Positions 32,315-42,279 of a DNA stretch of 64,000 nt are shown here, piece after piece (within the stretch, counting starts at the first letter, position 1; each line of letters starts with the position of its first letter). The notes below the pieces were generated by a model, which saw nothing but the letters and a program-made list of their open reading frames with translations, did no database searches and was not told the DNA's origin. This DNA comes from Symsagittifera roscoffensis (Eukaryota; Xenacoelomorpha; Acoela; Convolutidae), in contig NC_087066.1 of the NCBI RefSeq assembly GCF_963678635.1, forward strand, positions 22,539,996-22,603,995, written 5' to 3'. The translations under genes and the position numbers were made by a program.

Positions 32315-33671
32315 TCAAAGTTGCTGTTCTAATTGTTTTTCCCACTGCAAGGATTGTGAGCGGTACTTCTCAGCTTCTTCTAAGAAAAAGCATTTTTTGT
32401 TTTCATCCGACTTTGACGCCTCTTCAAATAAAAGAGAAAGCTCAAATGTTTGTTCCACCAGCTTCATCAGAGTTTCCTTCTTTTCGCACATTATGTGGTC
32501 TTGTTCACATCTGCTCGAAGACTCTTGCTCACTCATTAGACTTAATTTTTCTGTCAAATATTCTACCGAATCTCGTAGCCGGTAAGCAGGTGTTTCAATT
32601 CTACCACATTCCACGCGTTTTAAAGTACCGTTCCTTTTCTTTGTAACCGATGAGTTTGGGTTCTTTTTGGGATCTTCATGTTCTCCGTTCTTCCATTCGG
32701 TCAAAAACTGGCAAATCCGGTTAATTTCCGTGGCGCCTTCTGTTGTTTTGAAACATGTTAAGAAGTAAATCGGACTATTGTGCAGTTTTTTTTCATACAT
32801 TTGGTACAGAAGAATGTAGTATGCAATAGCTTTTTGTATCCGGAAGTAATCCTCTTCAGTTTTAGCGACCAAAATAAGTGCCGAGAACTTAACAGATAAC
32901 TGAATAGCCAAACGGTAGGTTGAAGGGTCGTCCAACACGCCTATTTTGTTCTTAACGTCTCTAAATACGAACCATTTGAACTTTTCTCGTGTTTTTTCAG
33001 GGAAGTCAATTTCAGACAAAGTTTCTGATGAAGCTGCAGATAAACCAAGTTGATCGATATATGCAGATACGTTGCCAATCAAAACCACCGGAGCATTTAA
33101 ATGGAAAAAACATTTTTCTAGAATTGTCACTATTTTTTGGCTAATGTCAGAATCGGTTTGATTTCGCATTTTGACTGATTCGTAGGCTCGATGATCAAAA
33201 CTTGGATTAAAAACTTCAGATGGAAGTGCGCTGTCAGGCTTAAGAGAAACTGGAGACTGTTTCTTGTCTAGGTACGGGGCCAAATTTGAGTCATTTATAA
33301 CAATCTTTAGGTCAATAGTTGCCCTTGTAAACGAAATGAATAATTTATCGGACACAAACTCATTCCACGATTGGGGTAGGGATCGTTCTAGTAAAACAAT
33401 AACAGATCCAAATTCAGTACCATTCAAATGTTGGTCTGTCGTAAGTAATATTTTTGGCTGCTTCTTTTTCTGTTCGCTTTGAGGTTGCTTGAATTCGTCG
33501 TCTTGTGCACAAGCGTTCGTTTGTTTTCGTGAGCTGTAAATGTCAATCGGGTTGGGGTACTCGTAGTCGAGTTTGTGATGCTCCAAAGAATCTGTGATTC
33601 TTCTTATGGTAATGGAATGAAGATACAAAACAACTAAAATGGACTCCAATCCAGTAGATTTCTTGACCGCC
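32315..33671 (-). CDS. NERD-helicase, C-terminal part in +1 frame
   Basis: This frame is open from just before the A-run at 33679-33686 to 32315. It contains what the upstream frame lacks: a motif-V/Va-like GTEFGSVIVLLE and a motif-VI-like LFISFTRA, as in UvrD/Rep-type helicases. A long tail follows with no recognised domain, then a Glu/Lys-rich probable coiled coil. The first in-frame ATG-like start is weak (the listed start would be TTG). That favours reading this as the continuation of the upstream frame, about 1,020 residues together, over a separate gene. The break may be a sequencing or assembly slip in the A-run, a true inactivating indel, transcript slippage or recoding. An ATTAAA at about 32253-32258 could be the polyadenylation signal. 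Confidence 0.8.
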
Positions 33672-35363
33672 TCACTGATTTTTTTTCACTGCCATTTCCA
33701 CATACATTAGCTGAAACGGGTCTTTTTCAGGATCAGAGGAAGGTACAATTTCTACATCTGGTCGGCTCCCTTCTAAATTGTGTCCAAAGCTACTTGCAAT
33801 CTGGCCAATTTTAGTCTTGAAAGCACCAAATTCAATGTTCTGCGATTCGAAGTTTGATCTGAACGCCTCAACAAATCTAGCTATTCCCAGGCTTGAGCGA
33901 AGAGATTTAGTCAAGCTGACGTGGTCATACTCTTCAGCTTCCCCAACCTTATCAAATAGAGACAAACAATTGTCGCTCAAAAAAATGACACAATGTTGAT
34001 GTGGTTTGATTTGTCGTATAATTCTGTCACCGAGAAAGCACAGGAACTCATCTACAAGTACAAGGTCAGCTGATTCCAGCTTGTGTTTGCGGGAGCAGCC
34101 ACCCAGAACTTCAACGCCACCCGCTGGAAGACACTTGCAAAAATGATCCAGTAAATACATAGACTGGCCTTGCCTACCATCGCAAACTAGTATTTTGGGG
34201 TCTAGACTTTGGGGTTCAGTGTTTTTACTTTTGAACATTGACTTGAACACTGACGCAAAATGGTAGAGTAGCTCTGTCTTGCCTGAGCCTGAGGGTCCGT
34301 GAATACGTAAGCGCATTCCATTGGATTCAGTCTTGGCAAAACTCTTAGCTATCTTTTCGCGGAATTCAGAAATAGCCTTGAGCTGTTCTTTAGTCCAAAG
34401 TATTGGTGGTTTTTGTGATTCGCTCTGATCAAATTTTGCACGCTTTTTTGCTTTAGATTGAAAAGTGTTGCTAATCATTTTCTTGTGAAAACAGGCAATC
34501 GAAGCGTCCATGGAGTTTATGGCAATTAGACGACATGCCAAGACTTCTAAGCAACTTTGCTGATTTTCAGTCAAAGAACGAGAACTTTTGATGATTTCTC
34601 GCATGTTAGCTTCAAAACTTTTCGAATCTTTGCCCGGTTTAAAAAAGTGCTGTTTTCCTTCCGCATTTCCTGATGAGAAAAAGCCTTTAGCTTCTAAAGT
34701 TTTTTTTTGTATGTCTGCTGCCAGAGAACAAACGACTCCATTTATAGGAAGAGTTTTTGAATCCAACGTGCTGAAATTGTTTAACACTTCAATCGCTTTT
34801 CTATGTTTTGTCATGTCATCGCAAAGTTCTTTTATCGAAATCCTTGTGGAATTTTTGATATTGATAATAAACACACCTTGTCTCGCGTGAACAATTATGC
34901 AGTCAATCTCAATTTTTCCCATTTTTGATTTAAATTTAGTATCACCATTCAAATTTGGAAAGACGAGGAGTCCATTATTTTTGTCTGCTTCAACCGGGTT
35001 CAAATTAAGAAGCTTTTTGTAAACTTCAGCTTCGCCTTTCTCTCCGCGGATTAATGAGTTTGACTCTTTAGAGTTCCCTTCCCGCAAGAATATGCGAGGA
35101 TTTCTTACATGAGGAACTGAAACAATGTTTCCCTCCTTCCATTCGCTTAAATAGGGCTCTGCAAACTTGAACAGACACTCGTGATTACCCAACAGCACTT
35201 CATCATCGCCGGGGTATTTTACTTTGAAACTTTTTAGTTCAGTCTGAAATTCCAAAACTTCTGGCTCAATCTTACTCATAATCGACAAATAAGGAAAGAC
35301 AAAGAAGTAGAGCTTGATAAAGTTGAAAACAGAAATGATCACATCAAACAAAAATCCAAACAT
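33672..35363 (-). CDS. NERD domain - SF1 helicase protein, N-terminal part
   Basis: The 563-codon intronless frame starts at the ATG at 35363. Residues 2-29 are hydrophobic and could anchor the protein in a membrane. Residues about 106-200 form a NERD (nuclease-related) domain: GEKGEAEVYKKL, then GKIEIDCIIVHARQGVFIIN and a Lys-170, placing the E...D...(I/V)xxK residues of PD-(D/E)xK-like nucleases. A helicase core follows: Walker A GPSGSGKT at 356-363, Walker B LVLVDEF at 434-440, a motif-III-like FLSDN at about 461-465 and a motif-IV-like LTKSLRSS at 484-491. The frame stops at 33672, before motifs V and VI. Those are in the next frame, which begins a few bases on in a +1 register at a run of eight A (33679-33686 on this strand). 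NERD plus SF1 helicase proteins are known in bacteria and invertebrates; their role is unclear, with DNA repair or defence suggested. Confidence 0.85.
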   Translation of the reverse strand: MFGFLFDVIISVFNFIKLYFFVFPYLSIMSKIEPEVLEFQTELKSFKVKYPGDDEVLLGNHECLFKFAEPYLSEWKEGNIVSVPHVRNPRIFLREGNSKESNSLIRGEKGEAEVYKKLLNLNPVEADKNNGLLVFPNLNGDTKFKSKMGKIEIDCIIVHARQGVFIINIKNSTRISIKELCDDMTKHRKAIEVLNNFSTLDSKTLPINGVVCSLAADIQKKTLEAKGFFSSGNAEGKQHFFKPGKDSKSFEANMREIIKSSRSLTENQQSCLEVLACRLIAINSMDASIACFHKKMISNTFQSKAKKRAKFDQSESQKPPILWTKEQLKAISEFREKIAKSFAKTESNGMRLRIHGPSGSGKTELLYHFASVFKSMFKSKNTEPQSLDPKILVCDGRQGQSMYLLDHFCKCLPAGGVEVLGGCSRKHKLESADLVLVDEFLCFLGDRIIRQIKPHQHCVIFLSDNCLSLFDKVGEAEEYDHVSLTKSLRSSLGIARFVEAFRSNFESQNIEFGAFKTKIGQIASSFGHNLEGSRPDVEIVPSSDPEKDPFQLMYVEMAVKKNQ

Positions 35364-35399
35364 TGCAACTGTGAAACACTAAATAATTTTGAATATTTT

Positions 35400-38300
35400 T
35401 TAGTACTAACTTTAATTTGTTTTTGTTACTTGTTTTTTATGCCTATTGTTCGATTCATTTCTCAGTTATGTTAATGAATGCAAAAATGAGCACCAAAAAT
35501 AACAAAATAATGTTTGAACAGATAATAAACTTACAAAAGCTGTTTGACGTCGATTACTGATACTGATACTGTTTTGATTTAGATTGGTTGTACTTTTGGA
35601 CTGTATTTTTCATGGCGCATAGAGCTTCAATATGTTCACACAACAACATTCTGCATACTTTCATCGAAGCGTGAGCAAAACTCCACCCTACCACATACAG
35701 TTTTTTTTCACAATTCGAGAAATGTGTTACAACTATAAAAGCAGATCACGCATGGCCAATATAAAACTAGCAGAAGCAAACGAAACGAAAATTAGAAGAC
35801 CTTTAAAGTCAGTTCAGTTCTACTTTCGCAACTGGAATCCAGAAGTCATTTCTGCGATGTATGTTTGTGACCCAAACCCTATCTCTAGATAGGGTTATAT
35901 TAAGCGCCGAGGTGCTCATTTTATGTTTCGAATTTCAAAATCAAGCAAATCTCGAATGTCACAGAATACCCAAGATAGGTAATTAGGTCGAGAAAAAACT
36001 TCGGAACATACCTAAACTCAAGCACGGTCAAAATACATCAAGATTTGGCCGAGCACGGTTGAAATATACTCGAGCACGGTCAAAACATACCTCATGCACG
36101 GTTGGAACTTGATGTGAGCAGATAGAGAAATGAATTTTGTCGGATTTTTTGCTCGCAAATGTTGACAACAGATGCAAACAGCAAAAAAGATCTAGGAAGC
36201 AGGTAACTGCTGCTCATGATTATCACGAAAAAGTCTACGGATGGTCGCATCATCAGATATGAGCTTTTTTTTGGTTTTATCCAGAACCAATCTTTTATTC
36301 ACTAGTTCAGCCTGAGTTAAGTTTTTTTGCTTCACTCCCTGCACCGGTTAAGCAAACTTAGTTTTTTCCTACGCGACTGTGAACAAAATATCTTATTTCG
36401 TCACCGAGAAAAATTGTGGAAGTTTTGTGAGCCAGAACAAAATAATCGAACCGAAGTTAACAATTAAAAGCTGCAATTTAAGCTACAATCCCGACCGGTG
36501 TGGCCAGTTTTAATAAATATGAAACTCAGCCTTAACTCTCATCTGCAAATATTTTTCGTGCAAACAACTTTAAAGTGCCCGAGTTCACGTCCATACTAGA
36601 AAAATACCTAGAATACAAGTTCATATTTGTAGTAAAGGTAGACGAAGCTGACGAAGCTGACGAAGAGGTGAAGCTGGTCTTTGCACCACTGCAATACAAT
36701 AAAGAATGATCGTGAAAACAATCAAATTAAAAAATTCGAAAATTGAAAAAAAACCTTCAAATATCGTTTTATAAAATATTGTAAAAATCGCAATAAAGCC
36801 CAAAAGTTCTAGAACAAAACAAAAAGTCTAGAACTTGCGCCATTGAAAACATTACAATGAGTTTTCTGAATACTAGAAAAAAAGCCGACTTTAAAAAAAT
36901 TACGGGAACTAAGCCGGCAGACAGATAAATCTTAATTAGCCAAAAATTTGCAGTTTCAAATAACAATCCCGACTTGAATGAAAAAAAAAAACAATCCCGA
37001 CTTGAATGAGATTCGCGGGCTTTGATATCAAGCACGAAGGCTACAGCAAACCAACTTAGATGAAAACCTAACCTTCAAAATACCGGGTTAAGGTAACTGA
37101 GCCGACAAAAACAAACAGACGGACGATAGTCCGAAAAATTACGAAAATGCAACTTTGCAAAAAAACAGGCCCCGTCCTCATTCGAACTATCAGACTTTGC
37201 TATCTCAAGTAGATGTTTCACCTAGCAGACATAAGAAAAGAAGGTAACTAAGCCCAAGAAATTGAAAAAAAAACTTTCAAAAAACCACAACTTAAAAAAT
37301 TTCAAAATGTTGTCTGAGATTACGCTCTATTTACGAAGAACACATTCAGAGTCACGATCGACGGCGGTTAATGAAAACTAAAAAGAATTAAGAAGCGGCA
37401 AATGAACCGACAAAATTTGAATATTTTCCCGTAGAACCGAAAACATAATTGTTGTAACGAAAAATTTTGAAGTATAAATTCTGTTCTAGGAAATTTAGCT
37501 TTTGTTTGATCCGGGACGAAGCTAAAAAATATAACTTTCTTGAGACGACCTCAAATTAGTCCCCTAGGTTTTTAATCAATATAAAAAATAAGCCAAGGTC
37601 ATCTCAGTTGAATAGAATGTTAAAGCGAAAAAAAGCAAAAATACGAAGTCAAGACTAGTAAAAGTGCAAACTCCAGGAGTAAATCAAAGCACAAAAAGCA
37701 ACTAAAATGAAAATTGCGCATTAAAAAAATCAAATTTACTATGTGGTGGCAACCAGGCCGACAAAAGATATGCAGATAAAGAACAGGATGACATTTTTTG
37801 GAAAGGAAAACTTCAACTTTGATTAAAAAAAAGTTTCTGGTCAGATTCGAAATCTCAATATAAAAGCCGGATAAAAGTTTGATTTCATTATGAACTATGA
37901 TACAAGTGATTCTGCTAAAAATTTATTAACCCAAAACACAGACGATAGCAGTATGGGAAAAATTTTGCAAATCATTGAATAGTTACTTAAAATTTACTTC
38001 ATTTGATTTAAAACTCAAATAATACAAATTTAGGGCAGTTTTTGGTACATGCGAAAAACATCAACATCAAAAAAAGTTTTTAAACAGAAAAAAATCAAAC
38101 AATATTTGATATAAAATTTTCTATGATATGCAAATTTTACAGAAAAAAGATCGAAAAATTAGGTAAATTTTTTCTCGATTTTTGATTGCAAACTCGCTTC
38201 TGTGCTCAACTAAACATTTCATGGAAACAAAATTTGCATGAAAAATGTTAATGTGTGCCTAAAACAGAAACAAGGCTGAGTTTTTCACAAACCCAAAAGA

Positions 38301-38640
38301 CATATACCGGAGTTTTTAGTATACAAATAACAACATTTTTAAAGCTAAATTAAAACTATACCTGTGAAATAGTAGGCAATTTTTGTTAATCACGGAATTT
38401 TAATCGAAAAATGATTTTTAAGCCATATACAAAAAGATACTTTTTTGTATATATTTCTGTGTGAAAATCTAATTATTAGTTTACGAGGCAAAAATCTCCA
38501 AGTGCAGCTCATCTGTGCGGTAGCTGACATTTACATGGGCAGTTTGTTTTGGACAAACCACAACAATTTAATTCGAAAAACTGCTTGTTATTCAAACTCA
38601 TAGTATAAAAAAAAAGAATTATCATACAATTTCAATGGAC
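35400..38640. other. No gene recognised; short tandem repeats
   Basis: AT-rich non-coding. At about 36.01-36.11 kb a GAGCACGGTCAAAATAC-type unit of roughly 30 bp is repeated about four times. At 36.64-36.67 kb a GACGAAGCT 9-mer is repeated three to four times. Open frames at 35632-35892 and 36769-37035 lack recognisable features. Confidence 0.5.
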
Positions 38641-38740
38641 AAAAAATGTAATATGTTTTTTTTTAAAAAAAATTGTGCAAGAAAGTATGGCGAAAACTTT
38701 GTTTTCATAAAAAATTCCAGGGTGTCGAAAAAAATACTTA

Positions 38741-40936
38741 TTGTAGTGTGACACCTCCTCGAGTGGTGTAGTCCTTTGCGGTGTGGTCCGCAGTAATCGG
38801 ATCTACCCCGGTGCATCCTGGGGAATTGGTCTGAGCTTTTGGACTATTGGGTAGGTATTTGTATTTCCTGGGATTTATTAGTGTGGCACCTCCTCGAGTG
38901 GTGTAGTCCTTTGCGGTGTGGTCCGCAGTAATCGGATCTACCCCGGTGCATCCTGGGGAATTGGTCTGAGCTTTTGAACTGTCGGGTAGGTATTTGTATT
39001 TCCTGTCTGCCTGCGCGTTATATTGTGTGGAGTTTGCAGTATAACACCGACGGTTCATCAAACGAGGCCAATTCTGCTAACGTCACACGCCGCATTGCCC
39101 AGTGCTTAGAGACGTAGGTGCGAACCAAGGGGAGCGTTGCTTCGGCAAATGTGAGCCTTGGGGGACACCCGACATCTTTGTGTTTGCGCATGCCCCTCCT
39201 GTCATTGGTCTAACCAGTGGCGGGTTTCCCGTACGTCTATCGACACTTTGTACGGCTCCGTGTTCGGCGGAGGTCTATGCTTGCATAGTCGTGTAAAAAC
39301 CCTTCTGTTTAAAGGAGTTTTAGGGATACTCTTCCTTCAAAGCGGTAGCTATGTTCTATAGTTACCGGCGGTGCTGACAGCGGGTTATCGGTTTTTCCTA
39401 GCTGTCTGTTAGTAGGGGAAAGAAAGCTGGCGATACGAGATTCCTGCCCAAGTAGTGCATGAGCTATGCTCATCGGTCTAAGCCAAAGACCTCGGTCTAA
39501 GCCAGAGACCTTTTAAGTTATCCCTGTGGGTTATCTATGATGACCCTGGGCCAACGAGTGGGATTGAATAGGAGTGGTGCCCCTATAGGATCCAAGCTGG
39601 TCACGTAAGGTGGGATGTCGTAAGCACTACACGCTCCCTTTAAGTGACCAGGTAGCAAGAGTATCCGACTCATCTCAGCATGGCTAGGATAAGCTACGGG
39701 ACGCACTGTGTGCGTCGGGGTCCGCTGAGATATTTTATACTTATTGTAGTGTGACACCTCCTCGAGTGGTGTAGTCCTTTGCGGTGTGGTCCGCAGTAAT
39801 CGGATCTACCCCGGTGCATCCTGGGGAATTGGTCTGAACTTTTGAACTGTCGGGTAGGTATTTGTATTTCCTGTCTGCCTGCGCGTTATACTGTAGAGTT
39901 GGCAGTATAACACCGATGGTTCATCAAACGAGGCCTTTTCTGCAAAGGTCACACGCCGCATTGCCCAGTGCTTAGAGACGTAGGTGCGAACCTTGGGGAG
40001 CGTTGCTTCGGCAAACGTGAGCCTTGGGGGATACGGTATGCTTTAGTGTGGCACCTCCTCGAGTGGTGTAGTCCTTTGCGGTGTGGTCTGCAGTAATCGG
40101 ATCTACCCCGGTGCATCCTGGGGAATTGGTCTGAACTTTTGAACTGTCGGGTAGGTATTTGTATTTCCTGTCTGCCTGCGCGTTATACTGTGGAGTTGGC
40201 AGTATAACACCGACGGTTCATCAAACGAGGCCAATTCTGCTAACGTCACACGCCGCATTGCCCAGTGCTTAGAGACGTAGGTGCGAACCAAGGGGAGCGT
40301 TGCTTCGGCAAATGTGAGCCTTGGGGGATACCCGACATCTTTGTAATTGCGCATGCCCCTCCTGTCATTGGTCTAACCAGTGGCGGGTTTCCCGTACGTC
40401 TATCGACACTTTGTACGGCTTCGTGTTCGGCGAAGGTCTATTCTTGCATAGTCGTGTAAAAACCTTCTGTTTAAAGGAGTTTTAGGGACACTCTTCCCTT
40501 AAAGCGGTAGCTATGTTCTATAGTTACCGGCGATTGTTAACGGATCTTAAGTTGCCGGTTAGTATGGACCCGAATGCTGACAGTGGGTTATCGGTTTTTC
40601 CTAACTGTCTGTTAGTAGGGGAAAGAAAGCTGGCGATACGAGATTCCTGCCCAAGTAGTGCATGAGCTGTGCTCATCGGTCTAAACCAGAGACCTCGGTC
40701 TAAGCCAGAGACCTTTTAAGTTATCCCTGTGGGTTATCTATGATGACCATGGGCCAACGAGTGGGATTGAATAGGAGTGGTGCCCCTATAGGATCCAAGC
40801 TGGTCTTGTAAGGTGGGATGTCGTATGCACTACACGCTCCCTTTAAGTGACCAGGTAGCAAGAGTGTCCAACTCATCTCGGCATGGCTAGGACAAGCTAC
40901 GGGACGCGCACTGTGTGCGTAGGGTTCCGCCGAGAT
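38741..40936. mobile_element. GC-rich two-unit insertion of unknown class
   Basis: This 2.2-kb island is visibly GC-rich against AT-rich flanks. It consists of two related units (38741-39736 and 39744-40936), each composed of a truncated and a fuller copy of the same module. Each unit begins TTGTAGTGTGACACCTCC; the truncated-to-full switch is at GTGTGGCACCTCC. The heptamer ATACTTA stands at 38734-38740, 39737-39743 and 40937-40943, a possible target duplication. Predicted hairpins include GGTCTAAGCCAGAGACC (twice in a row) and GGTAGCTAT-loop-ATAGTTACC. Its longest open frames (about 100 codons) are overlapping and strand-ambiguous. It could be a pair of solo LTR-like units or a structured non-coding element. 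No PBS, RT or TG...CA ends were found. Confidence 0.65.
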
Positions 40937-40944
40937 ATACTTAC

Positions 40945-41760
40945 ATTAATTTTCTTTGTATGGAAAACTTTTTTTGGTTTTTTCTTACATTTTTTCCGTC
41001 TATGGAGTAGTATGAAAAAGTATGATAAGCATTTCTTCATTGATTGAAAGTGTAGGACAAGGATTTTTTACATAATACATGGCAAAAAAAATATATTACC
41101 AATAGTAAAAAGAGTTGTTTGGTCATTGTCGTTAAACTTGAATACAATCAGAAGCTTTATGAAAACTTCAGCAGGCCTCAATTCAGAGAAAGCCTCAATT
41201 CCCCTAAACCTCGAAAACCTCAAATCAGTGTGTACTGAGAGCTCAATAAGTTTAGTTTGTTGATCTCCGTTCCGAAAAATGTACAGCGTCAGACCAACTT
41301 TATAAGAAAGTCTCACACGCTCAACTCCTTATGTTTAAAAAGACTAATTTCAATGTTTTTTAAAAAAGGCAAGCTATTTCACAAAATTAACTTTTTATTT
41401 TTGGTATTTAAAATGATTTTATAGTTTCTCTCACATCTGAGATCCCATCGAAATTTCAGTGCAACAAAATCTGGCAAAAAAATTTTTTCCTTAAAAAAAT
41501 CCAGGACGTCAAAAAAAATACTTATAATAAGTTTCATTGTATGGAAAAATTTTTTAATGTTTTCTTGCAATTTTTCTTTTCATGAAATATTATGAAAACG
41601 TATGATAAGCATTTTTTCATTGAATGAAAAATTACAACAAATATTTTTTACATAATACATGGGAAAAATTTTTATGACATATGACGACAAGAGTTATTTT
41701 GATCTGTGTCAGTTAAACTTGAATACACTCAGAAGCTTTATGAAAAATTCTGCCGGGAAA
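40945..41760. repeat. Diverged tandem duplication, period about 590 bp
   Basis: 40.945-41.18 kb (TTTCTTTGTATGGAAAAC...GAATACAATCAGAAGCTTTATG as landmarks) matches 41.535-41.755 kb at moderate identity. The second copy has no GC-rich insertion at the equivalent place (CGTCAAAAAAAATACTTA then TAAGTTTCATTG), so it acts as a probable empty site. Confidence 0.65.
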
Positions 41761-42138
41761 AAACTTGGAGATACAGCTAGCAATTTACTACATTATATTT
41801 GTTTTCTCAATCTTATGAATAACACTTATGAATGTCTAGAAAACTTAAGCTGAATTTTGAGGAATAAAATAACCGTCGTATGGAAAAAAAATACAACATG
41901 TTGTGGATCAAAAAAGAATAAAGACTAAGCGTTCTACATTTTTGCGATAAAATATCAAAAAACCAATTCGCTAACCTACGTGCAATGCTGAATTTTTCAA
42001 AATTCAGATGAAGAGCCCCAAAAAAATATAGCTAATACTTGTAAGATTATTAAAAAAACATAGAACTCAAGAATTGAAAACCTCTAATACAGAGAAAAAA
42101 GGAAAGATTAACAACAAATGAACATAGCCCTTTTCACG

Positions 42139-42164
42139 TATATATATATATATATATATATAGT
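42139..42164. repeat. (TA)n microsatellite
   Basis: Uninterrupted TA dinucleotide run of about a dozen units. Confidence 0.9.
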
Positions 42165-42279
42165 TTTTTAAATATTTCAGCTCCCATAAAACTTAAGTAT
42201 ACACTTTTTTCTTGCAATTACCTTTCTGACCCACTGTTAAAACAAAACAATTGCTCTGCACCACTCAGTTTTTTTAAAG

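Noticed and set aside
38738-40459. Several 60-107-codon frames in the GC-rich island
   Set aside because: They overlap on both strands, are truncated at module edges and none is kept intact in all module copies.
38741-40936. GC-rich island as 5S/rRNA or tRNA genes
   Set aside because: No 5S-like internal promoter, no cloverleaf and no recognisable rRNA core sequence was found.
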